NCBI RefSeq assembly: GCF_014639235.1
Contig: NZ_BMFU01000007.1
Coordinates: 62,001 to 126,000, forward strand
DNA length: 64,000 bases
Direction of reading: 5' to 3'
Source: Paenibacillus silvae
GTDB lineage: Bacteria > Bacillota > Bacilli > Paenibacillales > Paenibacillaceae
Shown: piece after piece, positions 1 to 8,903 of the stretch
Layout: each line of letters begins with the position of its first letter
Numbering within the stretch: position 1 is the first letter of the stretch
The notes under the pieces: generated by a model
Seen by the model: only the letters and a program-made list of their open reading frames with translations
Told to the model about the DNA's origin: nothing
Database searches by the model: none
Made by a program: the position numbers and the translations under genes

Positions 1-1157
1 GGAGCAACCGAGAAATAGTCCGGCTGATTTACGGCAATATCCGGTTTAATGCCTTTTTCATGAATCCAGTCTCCGTTAGGCGTCAGCCACTTGGCAATGG
101 TAATTTTCAGCAAGCTGCCGTCACCCATTTGTTTATCGTAGCTGGTCTGTACGGTTCCTTTACCAAACGAGTTCTCACCCACCAGCGTAGCACCTGCCGA
201 CTGCTGCAGAGCTCCTGCCAGAATCTCGGATGCACTCGCGCTGCCCTTATTCATCAGTACCGTAATTGGATACGGTTTGGCTGATCCACTCGACTTGCTT
301 TGTTCCTTCTTGCCATTTTTATCTTCAACCTGAACGATGACTTTGCCCTTAGGTACAAACTGCTCCGCAATATCAATAACGACTTGCAGCACGCCGCCCG
401 GGTCATTCCGTACATCAATAATCAGGCCTTTCATGTTCTGCTTCTCCAGCTTGGCCAGCTCTTCCTTGAAGCGTTCACCTGTATTCATTGAAAACTGGGT
501 GATGTTAATGACACCAATACCGCCGTCCTCCATATGTGCATAGACGGTTTCCAGATCAATATCATCACGTACAATCGTGAATTCAATCGGCTCTGTGGAC
601 CCGGCACGTTTCACCTGTACTTTGGCTTCACTGCCTTTAGGTCCTCTGATCTTGTTAACGGCTTTGTTTAATTCAAGCCCTTGAAGAGATTCCCCGTTAA
701 CAGACAAAATGATGTCCTTCGCACGAATACCCGCTTTTTCGGCCGGTGAACCTTTGATCGGGGATACAACAACAACATAACCATCCTTCGAGGATACCTC
801 TGCGCCGATGCCTGTAAATGAACCTTCGATCGACTCTTCGAATTGGGCCGCCGTTTCCTGGGCCATGTAATTGGAATACGGGTCACCAAGTGATTCCATC
901 ATGCCATTAATCGCACCATCAATCAGCTTGGTACGATCCACTTCTTTATAATAGTTTCTGGAGATCAAATCCATCGCGGTTTCAATCTTCTTCATATCGT
1001 TCTTCTGCTGCGAACTTCCGGTAACACTTGCCAGAAGTCCTTCGCCTGGTGCAGCCTGACTTGTAATCCCCGGGTAAGTCATTAACACCAGCGTCAAGAG
1101 ACTTCCGCCAAGCAGACCCAGTATAACGAACAGCAGTGCCGATCTTTTTTTCATCAT
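1..1157 (-). CDS. ctpA: C-terminal processing peptidase, S41 family (3' end cut by window edge)
   Basis: A secreted or membrane-anchored serine protease that trims C-termini of envelope proteins. I translated this strand by hand: it opens MMKKRSALLFVILGLLGG, a signal/anchor segment (residues 1-35). A PDZ domain follows at about 115-185, with GIGAEV and SPAEKAGI. The S41 core holds the serine motif NKGSASASE near 303-311 and the lysine in SFGKGTVQT near 333, giving the Ser-Lys dyad. Residue 385 is the last complete one, so only the C-terminal end lies outside. The ATG at 1157 is preceded by AAAGGCGG; a GTG at 1169 is a weaker alternative. It is the last gene seen in the leftward ftsE-ftsX-M23-ctpA block. 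Family certain; symbol ctpA versus ctpB not decidable. Confidence 0.93.
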   Translation of the reverse strand, partial: MMKKRSALLFVILGLLGGSLLTLVLMTYPGITSQAAPGEGLLASVTGSSQQKNDMKKIETAMDLISRNYYKEVDRTKLIDGAINGMMESLGDPYSNYMAQETAAQFEESIEGSFTGIGAEVSSKDGYVVVVSPIKGSPAEKAGIRAKDIILSVNGESLQGLELNKAVNKIRGPKGSEAKVQVKRAGSTEPIEFTIVRDDIDLETVYAHMEDGGIGVINITQFSMNTGERFKEELAKLEKQNMKGLIIDVRNDPGGVLQVVIDIAEQFVPKGKVIVQVEDKNGKKEQSKSSGSAKPYPITVLMNKGSASASEILAGALQQSAGATLVGENSFGKGTVQTSYDKQMGDGSLLKITIAKWLTPNGDWIHEKGIKPDIAVNQPDYFSVA

Positions 1158-1284
1158 CCCGTTTGTCACCGCCTTTAGTTTTGAAGCTCCTCTGATTCGC
1201 ACGATCCGAATCATTCCCTGAACATGCCAGCTTAGTATATGTCTAGCTTGTACGGATTATGTTTTTTCCATTCGGGCATTAAAA

Positions 1285-1312
1285 ATTTTATGCACTTTAT
1301 CAAAGAGTTCAA
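1285..1312 (-). promoter_or_regulatory. Candidate sigma-A promoter of ctpA
   Basis: On the minus strand TTGAAC and TAAAAT lie 16 bases apart, about 130 bases before the ctpA start. It implies ctpA can be transcribed separately from the M23 gene. Seen by eye only; the -35 is imperfect. Confidence 0.4.
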
Positions 1313-1320
1313 CATGAATG

Positions 1321-1358
1321 CAGTCGTCAATGATTTAACGTTTATACAGTCATCAATG
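1321..1358. repeat. Pair of 12-bp direct repeats just upstream of the ctpA promoter
   Basis: CAGTCGTCAATG (1321-1332) and CAGTCATCAATG (1347-1358) differ at one base and start 26 bases apart, immediately upstream of the candidate -35 box. Direct repeats in this position are typical of response-regulator or activator sites, but no regulator is identified. Confidence 0.5.
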
Positions 1359-1366
1359 TGACCATT

Positions 1367-2647
1367 CTACAGATAATTCATCGGGTTCACAGCCGTTCCA
1401 TTATCACGCACTTCAAAGTGCAAGTGTGGCCCGGTAGAGTTGCCTGTATTACCAGACTCGGCAATAACATCCCCTTTGTTTACGGTATCGCCTTTGCTGA
1501 CCTTCAGACCGCCCTCACGCAAGTGTCCGTATAATGTCCACAGTCCGCTACCATGGTCAATGATAACCGCATAACCATATCCGCTATACCATTCAGCCAT
1601 AATAACAATCCCGCCTGCCGCAGCATGAACTGATGTCCCCTGTGGAACAGCGAAATCGACACCTGCATGCAATTTACCGACTTCTCCCGTAATCGGGTGA
1701 ACCCGAGGGCCAAATGGCGAAGATATACGTCCGCCAGATACTGGTTTTGCGAAGATACCGCTGCCTGTGGAATAGGTCACTGCACTGTCGCTGCTTGTGC
1801 TTACACGGGTCGGCGTCTTCGCCGCTGCTTTGGCTCTTGCCGCAGCTTCAGCACGAGCTTTAGCCGCTGCAGCAGCTTGCTGCTCGCGCAATTTATTTTT
1901 CTCCTGCAGCAGAGCTGAGCGCTTGCTAGCAATTTGCATCAACACATCTTCCTGCTCTTGTGTCAACTCTTCGGATTCTTCAATTTTAGCATCATATGAA
2001 GCCAGAAGCACCTGCTTTTCCTGCTCTTTCTCGTTCAGCTGTGACTTCCGCTGCTTCTTTTGCGCATACAGACTTTTGGCTTCGGCATACTGCCGGTCCA
2101 GGTCTGCTTTTTTCTCCACAACCAGCTGCTTGTCGGCTTTGTGCTCGTCCAGCAGATGCTGATCCTGGTCTACAATCGTTTTGAGTGAATCAGCACGGGT
2201 CAGAAAGTCAGTGAAGCTGGTGGAGGACAACAGGACATCCAGATAGGATACCGCACCGTCTGTATACATCAGGCGTACACGTGATTCCAGCAGCTTTTCT
2301 CTTGCCACAATGCGCTCTTCCGCGGCCTGCAGATCTTTTTTCGTTGTACGAAGGTCCTCCTCCGTGTTTTCAATCTGCAGCGATACACTGGCCAGCTCAT
2401 CACTAACGACATTGATCTGCTCCAATACAACCTTCAGATACGCATTGGTTTTATTCTTATAATGCTGTGCTTCCTTTTTGTTGGCAGCAGCTTTCTTCTG
2501 CTCCTGCTTGGCAGTGGCTGCCTTGCTCTCCAGCTGCTGAATCTGCTGATCAATATCGCTAATGCTGTTCTTGGCATATCCGTCAGAAGGTTGAAACGTC
2601 ATCCCGGCCAGTAACATAAAGGCCAGCAGCGAAGCGGTTTTTTTCAA
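1367..2647 (-). CDS. EnvC-like murein hydrolase: coiled coil plus M23 (LytM) peptidase domain
   Basis: An exported peptidoglycan endopeptidase. The likely start is TTG at 2647, eight bases after GGGGGAT, giving 426 residues beginning with a clear signal peptide (KKTASLLAFMLLAGMTF). Residues about 30-260 are rich in Glu, Lys, Gln and Ala and look like a long coiled coil. An Ala-rich linker follows, then a C-terminal M23 domain with HAGVDF near 327-332, YGHL, and GPHLHFEV near 406-413. All zinc and catalytic histidines and the aspartate are present, so the domain should be active, unlike degenerate EnvC. It sits directly downstream of ftsEX, the usual place for the hydrolase that FtsX activates through the coiled coil. 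That partnership is inferred from family and position. Confidence 0.9.
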   Translation of the reverse strand: MKKTASLLAFMLLAGMTFQPSDGYAKNSISDIDQQIQQLESKAATAKQEQKKAAANKKEAQHYKNKTNAYLKVVLEQINVVSDELASVSLQIENTEEDLRTTKKDLQAAEERIVAREKLLESRVRLMYTDGAVSYLDVLLSSTSFTDFLTRADSLKTIVDQDQHLLDEHKADKQLVVEKKADLDRQYAEAKSLYAQKKQRKSQLNEKEQEKQVLLASYDAKIEESEELTQEQEDVLMQIASKRSALLQEKNKLREQQAAAAAKARAEAAARAKAAAKTPTRVSTSSDSAVTYSTGSGIFAKPVSGGRISSPFGPRVHPITGEVGKLHAGVDFAVPQGTSVHAAAGGIVIMAEWYSGYGYAVIIDHGSGLWTLYGHLREGGLKVSKGDTVNKGDVIAESGNTGNSTGPHLHFEVRDNGTAVNPMNYL

Positions 2648-2706
2648 AATGATAATCCCCCATCCTATGAATTCACAAGAAAGCAATCTGCACAGATGGC
2701 GAACAG

Positions 2707-2793
2707 CATGTTCCTTTGCTTTCTTTCATTGCATGTTCCTTGGCTTTCCTTTATTGACATGTTCCTTGACTTTCCTTCATCAGCATGTTCCTG
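2707..2793. repeat. Imperfect ~26-bp tandem repeat, four copies, between ftsX and the M23 gene
   Basis: CATGTTCCT recurs at 2707, 2732, 2758 and 2784 (spacing 25, 26, 26), each of the first three followed by a diverged pyrimidine-rich stretch like TTGGCTTTCCTTTATT. It lies in the leader of the M23 gene. No protein or known regulatory site explains it. Confidence 0.7.
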
Positions 2794-2895
2794 TGAACAT
2801 TTTGAAACGTTGCGTCTTTTCTACATATCGTCAAACAGCGCCCAATAATGAACCTGTTCTGCTATTCTTTTTCGACATTTGCTGCGCAATGCAGC

Positions 2896-3813
2896 TTACA
2901 CTTTGAGCGACTTGCGGATGGACAGCGTGCTGCCCAGAATACCAACCAACACACCAAGCCCGATCAGAAGTGTTCCCATCAGCGGCCAAATCTCACTAAG
3001 CGGAATCAGATTAAGCATCTGCATAAAGACATCCTGACCAACAGTCGCCATCAGGCGGCTGTATCCGAAGAAGAGCACACCCACTGTAACAATTGAACCG
3101 ATAAGTCCAATCAATGCCCCTTCAATAAAGAAAGGCCAGCGAATAAAGGTGTTGGTTGCACCCACCAGCTTCATAATGCCAATCTCCCGGCGGCGTGCGA
3201 GAATCGTTACGCGAATCGTATTCGAGATCAGGAACATGGACATGAGACCCAGTCCCCCGACAAAAATAAATCCGATGTTCCGAACAAGCTTCGTAAATTT
3301 GAACAGCACTTCAACCGTTTCCTTGCCGTAGTTTACTTTCATAATCGGCTTCTCCGGGTGCTTCTCGTTCAATGCTTCAATCTTCTGTGCTACAAAAGTA
3401 ACCGTCTCCGGTTCAATCACTTTCACTTCAATCGTATCCGGCAGTGGATTGTTATCCACATCAAAGCCGCTTAATACATTATCTGCGCTTGATCCAAGAC
3501 GTTCGCGGAACTCCTTGAGCCCTTCCTCCTTGGAAACAAAACGAATCTCGCTGACCTCAGGCATCGCGCTGATCTCCTGCTGCAGCGTATTACGCAGGTT
3601 CTCGTCCACATTCAGCTCCAGAAACGTACTGATCTCCACCTGACTATCTACCTGATTCGCCATGGAGTTCACGTTGAGCACCAGCAGCATAAACACGCCA
3701 AGAATAAACAGAGAGACGATGATCGACATGACGGATGCCACTGACATCCAGCCATTGCGGAATACGTTCTTGAAGCCCTCCCGCAGATGCCGCAAGAGAG
3801 TACTAAAATTCAT
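2896..3813 (-). CDS. ftsX: Cell-division ABC transporter permease FtsX
   Basis: Membrane half of the FtsEX complex, which couples ATP hydrolysis in the cytoplasm to peptidoglycan hydrolysis outside. The 305-residue protein has the FtsX layout: a cytoplasmic N-terminus (MNFSTLLRHLREGFKN), a first membrane helix at about 22-47 (SVASVMSIIVSLFILGVFML), a large extracytoplasmic loop to about 170, then three more helices. ARRREIGIMKLVGAT is the coupling-helix region typical of MacB/FtsX permeases. It overlaps the ftsE end by 11 bp, so translation is coupled. The extracellular loop is the expected docking site for the downstream M23 protein's coiled coil. Confidence 0.96.
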   Translation of the reverse strand: MNFSTLLRHLREGFKNVFRNGWMSVASVMSIIVSLFILGVFMLLVLNVNSMANQVDSQVEISTFLELNVDENLRNTLQQEISAMPEVSEIRFVSKEEGLKEFRERLGSSADNVLSGFDVDNNPLPDTIEVKVIEPETVTFVAQKIEALNEKHPEKPIMKVNYGKETVEVLFKFTKLVRNIGFIFVGGLGLMSMFLISNTIRVTILARRREIGIMKLVGATNTFIRWPFFIEGALIGLIGSIVTVGVLFFGYSRLMATVGQDVFMQMLNLIPLSEIWPLMGTLLIGLGVLVGILGSTLSIRKSLKV

Positions 3814-4489
3814 AACCGTACTCCCCTCTCATCTGATCCCGTACAATCTGTCCGCGTTCAATGGCGATAACCCGTTTACGCATCGTATTAACAATATCCT
3901 TGTTGTGCGTAGCCATCACAATTGTCGTTCCCCGGAAATTGATCTCGTCCAGCAGCTGCATAATGCCCCATGACGTCTCCGGGTCCAGATTCCCTGTAGG
4001 CTCGTCCGCAATAATCACCGAAGGATTGTTGACAATCGCACGTGCGATGGCAATCCGCTGCTGCTCTCCGCCGGAGAGCTGTGAAGGCTCACGATTAGCC
4101 TTGCTGCGCAAGCCTACCAGATCAAGCACTTCCATGACCCGTTTCTTGATATGCCGCTTGGGTGCTTCAATAACTTCCATTGCAAAAGCAACATTCTCAA
4201 AAGCGGTCATCTTCGGCAGCAAACGGAAATCCTGGAACACTACGCCGATGTTGCGGCGCACGTAAGGAATTTTGCGTGGTTTTAACTTGCCAATATTAAA
4301 TCCGTTAATGGATATTTGCCCTTTGGTCGGCACTTCTTCTCTGTACATCAGCTTCATAAAAGTCGATTTGCCTGCACCGGATGGACCCACGATATAGACA
4401 AATTCATTGCGGTCGATCTTCACCGACACCCCTTGTAATGCGTGGGTCCCATTGGCGTAGGTCTTCCACACGTCCTGCATTTCTATCAC
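3803..4489 (-). CDS. ftsE: Cell-division ATP-binding protein FtsE
   Basis: ATPase subunit of FtsEX. 228 residues with a full ABC ATPase set: Walker A GPSGAGKS near 35-42, Q-loop FQDFRLL, signature LSGGEQQRIAIARA near 138, Walker B IIADEPTGNLDP, and H-loop MATHNKD. Nothing is missing. It starts the leftward block ftsE-ftsX-M23-ctpA; the 253-bp gap to the divergent VanW gene must carry promoters for both directions. Confidence 0.97.
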   Translation of the reverse strand: MIEMQDVWKTYANGTHALQGVSVKIDRNEFVYIVGPSGAGKSTFMKLMYREEVPTKGQISINGFNIGKLKPRKIPYVRRNIGVVFQDFRLLPKMTAFENVAFAMEVIEAPKRHIKKRVMEVLDLVGLRSKANREPSQLSGGEQQRIAIARAIVNNPSVIIADEPTGNLDPETSWGIMQLLDEINFRGTTIVMATHNKDIVNTMRKRVIAIERGQIVRDQMRGEYGYEF

Positions 4490-4742
4490 ATCATCACTTC
4501 CTGCTCACATAGTTAGCCATTATGATTTCGACACAATCCCGGCATTTCCTTTAAAAAGACCTGAAATTCATCAGGAAAAATCCACGGTTCCCCTCTTATG
4601 CTGGTGAAGCATGGATTCATATGAAGTTTATTGTAACAAATTTGTTACCTATTGAGTACCCGAAAGTTTTCCACCCCTGGATCATATAGATAGATAATGT
4701 TACGAATTCCGAAACAACAGAAGCCAAAAGGAGCGTTCGGTT

Positions 4743-6176
4743 ATGAAAAAAATTCATGTTACGGTCATCGTCCTGTTCTCCCTGCTCTTGATCGGCTCCG
4801 CGTCCTATGGATTGCTCTATATGTACGTGAATCAGCCCAATTTGCCTAAAGGTGTGAAGGTCGGCGGCTGGGAAATGGATGGCAAACCACGCAAGGAAGT
4901 GCTGACAGAGCTGCGCATACGCATCCAGCAATTGCAGGACTGGCCTGTTACTCTTGAGATCGCTGAGCCAAGCCCGATCATAATGACATATGCCGCAGGC
5001 GAACTAGGGGTAAGCTACCACGCAAACAGCTTTGTTAATGCCCTTAAAGAGCTGGAGGAGGGCAATCTGTGGGAGCGCGCATACGCAAGGTATCAGTTTC
5101 CCGAAGTTTTCCCTTTGGATATGACCTATAATGAACCAACACTCAAGCAACTGCTTAGCCCTGCCTGGGAAAAAGAAACCTTCGGTTCCCCGACGGAAGC
5201 CGTGCGCCGCATCACCGATAATGATAAAGTACAGTACATTCCGGAGAAAAGCGTGCACCGGATTGATTGGAAAACCCTCTCTACCCTTTTGCAGACGAAG
5301 CTGCACCGGGAACTGAGCGATGTACATGAAGGCGCAAAGCCAGATCCCGTTCGCATTTCTTTACCCTTATACCTCCTGAAACCCGAGGTTACGATTGATT
5401 CATTGAAGCAGGAAGGCATCGACCGCAAAATCATTCAATTCTCCACGAGTCTGGGCAACAGCAGTAAAGGCCGGGTACATAATGTCAGCGCTGCGGCTCA
5501 AGCGATTAACGGCATGATTTTGCCGCCCGGAGGTGTGTTTGATTATGAGAAAGTCATTCGTAAAGCGGAGAAGGAATATGGCTTTCGAGAGGCTCCGGTC
5601 ATCGTCAATGGACGACTTACACCGGGAATCGGCGGAGGGATCTGTCAGGTTTCCAGCACCGTATATAACGCTGCCCTGCTGACTGGACTGGATATTGTGG
5701 AGAGACGTAATCATTCGCTGCCGGTAAAATATATACCGAAGGGACTCGACGCCACCTTTGCGTCAGGAGCAATTAATTTCCGTTTCAAAAACAACACTGA
5801 AAAATCATTATTGATTCACGCGAAGGTGCAGGGCGGGCGCATGGTTGTGAAGTTTTTTGGCACATTTCCCGAGAATGTCAGCTATGCGCTGGAGTCCCGT
5901 ACCATTGAAACGCTGAGCGTGCCCGTAAAATATGTATCCAGCAACGTGCTGCCCGATGGAGCCCAGCAGGTGCTTCAGAATGGACAGCCTGGTTATATTG
6001 TCGAGACGGTTCGCACCAAAAAAATTGATGGCAAGGTAGTCGAGTCCAAAACGATCTCACGTGACGTTTACAAAGCTCAAAGCCGGCTTATTGCGCGTTC
6101 AGGTCACATCAGCATGCCTGATCCGAAACAGCCTTCTGTAGTGGAGGACGGCATTCGTGAAAGTAATCAGCCTTAA
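4743..6176 (+). CDS. VanW-family membrane-anchored protein with C-terminal G5 domain
   Basis: 477 residues exported through an N-terminal signal anchor (KKIHVTVIVLFSLLLIGSAS). Residues about 30-215 resemble the peptidoglycan-binding region usual in this family. A VanW domain follows at about 230-365, with RVHNVSAAAQAING, GGGICQVSSTVYNAAL and RRNHSLPVKYIP. A G5 domain lies at about 375-460, starting TIETLSVPVKYV and carrying GQPGYIVETVRTKK. AAAAGGAG nine bases before the ATG fixes the start. The biochemical role of VanW is not established, although the domain occurs in some vancomycin-resistance operons; here no resistance genes are near. It is divergent from ftsE and probably monocistronic. 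Confidence 0.88.
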   Translation: MKKIHVTVIVLFSLLLIGSASYGLLYMYVNQPNLPKGVKVGGWEMDGKPRKEVLTELRIRIQQLQDWPVTLEIAEPSPIIMTYAAGELGVSYHANSFVNALKELEEGNLWERAYARYQFPEVFPLDMTYNEPTLKQLLSPAWEKETFGSPTEAVRRITDNDKVQYIPEKSVHRIDWKTLSTLLQTKLHRELSDVHEGAKPDPVRISLPLYLLKPEVTIDSLKQEGIDRKIIQFSTSLGNSSKGRVHNVSAAAQAINGMILPPGGVFDYEKVIRKAEKEYGFREAPVIVNGRLTPGIGGGICQVSSTVYNAALLTGLDIVERRNHSLPVKYIPKGLDATFASGAINFRFKNNTEKSLLIHAKVQGGRMVVKFFGTFPENVSYALESRTIETLSVPVKYVSSNVLPDGAQQVLQNGQPGYIVETVRTKKIDGKVVESKTISRDVYKAQSRLIARSGHISMPDPKQPSVVEDGIRESNQP

Positions 6177-6424
6177 AATTAGATGTACTACAAGTTAAAC
6201 GAGAGAACTTTACACTTGGCACTCCGGGGTCAAAACAACTTCTGTCACTGTCCCTCCGGGTTTATATAAATGAAAAGTTTAATCTCAACTTATACAGGAG
6301 GACGAATTTTAAAGGAGGGCGAGCTGGCTTCGTTGGTTGTCAGCTGATTTGGAGGAAAAGCGGACAAATGGATGTGAACTTTCCCCCAAGCCAGCCGATA
6401 TCAGGTGAGATGATCGCTCAGACC

Positions 6425-6621
6425 GCTAACGATTCCCAGAAACCTTATTCCGTGCAAAATGGGTCGTTTAAAAATGTAACGATTCGTAGAAACGCTATTT
6501 TGCTGGAAATCATGCAAAAGTGGCGGGAATGGCATCATTTTGACGAAATAACGTCTCGTAAAATCGTTAGAATTTCAGGACGGTCTAATTTGTATAAATA
6601 ACGTTTCCTGGAATCGTTAGC
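6425..6621. repeat. 197-bp MITE-like intergenic element, copy 1
   Basis: Starts GCTAACGATTCC and ends with its exact inverse GGAATCGTTAGC. Copy 2 at 15805-16001 has the same length and ends. Inside, a second, nested inverted pair is built on the same core (TAACGATTCG near 6478 against AAATCGTTAGAAT near 6560), so the element could fold as a long two-tier hairpin. No transposase is encoded. It could be a non-autonomous element moved in trans or a REP-like repeat. Confidence 0.8.
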
Positions 6622-6846
6622 GGCGAGGTCAGCAACTGCACTGCGTGCAGCTCCCAGCATGCAGTGCCCTGATTCATGACGAGGGTGTTCAGCCTATACG
6701 GAGTTTAGTTCAAGCCTGGTTGGAGTCAGGTTAAAGTGTGTGCAGGAGAAGGTTGCCGCGCAAGCTGCTGCTACAACCATGCCCATCACCCATCCAGCTC
6801 ACAGCCAAAACCATTCCAACACGTAGCTACATCAGGTATACATTCA

Positions 6847-6911
6847 AAAAAGACACATTCTCATGCACTTTACAGCATACATGAGAATGTGTCTTTTCGG
6901 ATGTGTCTTTT
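6847..6911. terminator. Bidirectional terminator with repeated 3' arm
   Basis: An 18-bp perfect stem: AAAAGACACATTCTCATG (6847-6864) pairs with CATGAGAATGTGTCTTTT (6880-6897). After CGG the 3' arm recurs in part as ATGTGTCTTTT (6901-6911). It lies between the VanW gene and the end of the exporter gene. Confidence 0.75.
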
Positions 6912-7149
6912 CAGGGTCTATGTTAATTCGTGATACATTTCCAAAAATTAAAGGTAAAGAGACTGGTGTGTGTCTGAAAAAGCTGAAGGCGTTGAATTTT
7001 CGTTCCAAGCCAGGAAGTTTCCGCAGGCATGCCAGAGCCCATCAACCGAAGGCTACACAGCAGAGGCGAAACGGTGGTACAAGATGCACTTCAGCGGGTC
7101 TCAAGACACGCCTAGTAAAGCTTGAAATGACTCCGCCTAATTCCTTGCT

Positions 7150-8712
7150 TTAATGCCCGGCTGTATACTCATGCTGCTCTTCGCCCACAACCATCTTCTC
7201 ATTGCCCATGAAGAATGAAGCAAGCAGCGCAAGCGCCGCAGGAATTACAGCCCATGCAAACAGCTGCACAATGGAGGATGACAACGCGTGAGTAATTGCC
7301 TCCAGAACCTGCGCAGGAATTCCTTGGCGCAGTTCTGGTGATAACAGTGCGTGCGGGTCCGTCAGATCCATTCCGGCAGGCAGACCGCCAGCAGGCGCTC
7401 CAGCTGATGCGCCAGCCTCTCCGGCAGCACCAGCCACGCTGTCCGTCATTTTACGCGTGAACACCTGGCTCTGCACAATTCCGAATACCGTAATGCCCAT
7501 CGTCATCCCGAGTGAACGCAGGAAATTCAGCGTAGAGCTTGCCGCTCCTCTTCTGCGAGGCTCAAATGCATTCATCGCTGCATTGCTCAGCACGGAGAAC
7601 GATGAACCGACACCAAGGCCAATCATAACCATGTACACCCGAATGGTCCATAAGGAGGAATCCTCGTCCAATGTAGTCAGCAGGCCCAGACCCAGAACCA
7701 ACAGTGCCAATGTAGGAATCATAATGTTGCGATACTTGGTTTTGGTCATAAGCACACCGCCCATGGAAGCCGTCACTACAGAACCCAGCATCATCGGCAG
7801 CAGGACAAGACCCGAGTTGGTCGCTTTGCCGCCGAGTACACCCTGGATGAAAATAGGGATATATACCGATGCCGTAATAAATGCAGCCCCGCTAAACATC
7901 GCAATAACATTGCTTGACCAGTACACCCGCTTGCGGAACATGCTGAACGAAATAATCGGCTCCTTCGCTTTGCTCTCAGCATACAGGAAGAGCAGTGCAA
8001 GCACGACGAATCCGGCAAATAACCCCAGAATCTGCGGGGAGTCCCAGGCATATGTTTTGCCGCCCAGCTCCAGTCCGAAGATCAGGCATACCACTGCTCC
8101 GATCAATGTCACAGCACCCATCCAGTCAATCTGCTGCGACTGATGCTGATGGGATTCCTTATAGAAAAATGCGATAAACAGGAAGGCGACCAAGCCAAGC
8201 GGAAGGTTAATGTAGAAGACCCATTCCCAGGTTGCATATTCTGTAATATATGCCCCAAGCAGCGGTCCAAACACGCTCGATAGTCCAAATACCGCACCAA
8301 ACAATCCACCCAGCTTGCCTCGCGCTTCTGGTGCCACCACATCAAACATAATGGTAAAAGCAATCGGCACCAATGCTCCTGCCCCAATCCCCTGAATCGC
8401 TCTGTACATCGTGAGTTCCACAATGGATGTCGCCGTACCGCATAAAGCCGAACCCAGCATAAATACGATAATTCCGAATACAAAAAACTTCTTGCGTCCA
8501 TACATATCGGACAGCTTGCCAAAGATGGGCATACCCGCCATCTCCGCTACCATATAAGCCGAGGTGACCCATACAAACTTGTCGAGTCCTCCGAGCTTGC
8601 CGACGATATCCCCCATCGCCGTAGCCACAATGGTATTATCCATTGAGGCCATTAATATGCTGAGCAGCAGCCCTGCCAGCACAAATCCAATTTTATTATT
8701 ACGTGCAGCCAT
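7150..8712 (-). CDS. MFS drug exporter, DHA2 family (EmrB/QacA type, 14 helices)
   Basis: Proton-driven efflux permease of the cytoplasmic membrane. 520 residues from the ATG at 8712, chosen because GGAGAG sits about ten bases upstream; an ATG at 8730 is in frame but poorly placed. Family marks are LASMDNTIVATAMGDI in helix 1, motif A GKLSDMYGRKKFF at about 67-79, an R-rich AIQGIGAGAL motif, and motif C VFGPLLGAYI in helix 5. A long Ala/Gly-rich extracytoplasmic segment precedes the last helix. Substrates cannot be read from sequence. No TetR or MarR neighbour is present to regulate it. Confidence 0.92.
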   Translation of the reverse strand: MAARNNKIGFVLAGLLLSILMASMDNTIVATAMGDIVGKLGGLDKFVWVTSAYMVAEMAGMPIFGKLSDMYGRKKFFVFGIIVFMLGSALCGTATSIVELTMYRAIQGIGAGALVPIAFTIMFDVVAPEARGKLGGLFGAVFGLSSVFGPLLGAYITEYATWEWVFYINLPLGLVAFLFIAFFYKESHQHQSQQIDWMGAVTLIGAVVCLIFGLELGGKTYAWDSPQILGLFAGFVVLALLFLYAESKAKEPIISFSMFRKRVYWSSNVIAMFSGAAFITASVYIPIFIQGVLGGKATNSGLVLLPMMLGSVVTASMGGVLMTKTKYRNIMIPTLALLVLGLGLLTTLDEDSSLWTIRVYMVMIGLGVGSSFSVLSNAAMNAFEPRRRGAASSTLNFLRSLGMTMGITVFGIVQSQVFTRKMTDSVAGAAGEAGASAGAPAGGLPAGMDLTDPHALLSPELRQGIPAQVLEAITHALSSSIVQLFAWAVIPAALALLASFFMGNEKMVVGEEQHEYTAGH

Positions 8713-8767
8713 TGTTGTTAATCTCTCCATTCCCGTTCTATATCATATGACTGCATTAGTATATCCG

Positions 8768-8807
8768 AAAAGCAACGGCAAGCAATCAGTCCAAGGACCG
8801 ATTGCTT
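8768..8807 (-). terminator. Hairpin downstream of the bactofilin gene, 3' arm reiterated
   Basis: AAGCAATC(A)GTCC at 8780-8792 pairs with GGACCGATTGCTT at 8795-8807. Read leftward, the 3' arm is followed by GTTGCTTTTC (8767-8776), a diverged repeat of GATTGCTT that supplies the T tract. It probably ends the yhbD-bactofilin transcript. Confidence 0.5.
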
Positions 8808-8903
8808 TGTGGTAAAACCTTCTACCTGTGGAGGATAACTCGTCACCAGATAAATAGCCATTTAACTCTAGCAGTCCGCCCTCAGCCTCTAGCAGTGCAG
8901 CAT

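Larger units (their letters stand above)
6177..7149. other. 973-bp non-coding stretch
   Basis: Holds the first 197-bp MITE-like element and a reiterated-arm terminator (separate entries). Purine-rich Shine-Dalgarno-like runs (AGGAGG at 6297, AAGGAGGG near 6311, GGAGG near 6352) precede small ORFs that overlap the repeat; I do not accept these as genes. The part right of 6912 shows nothing recognisable. Confidence 0.6.

Noticed and set aside
6368..6601. 77-residue rightward ORF with a GGAGG upstream
   Set aside because: Most of it lies inside the 197-bp repeat, whose second copy has the frame broken. The reading frame is a by-product of the repeat.
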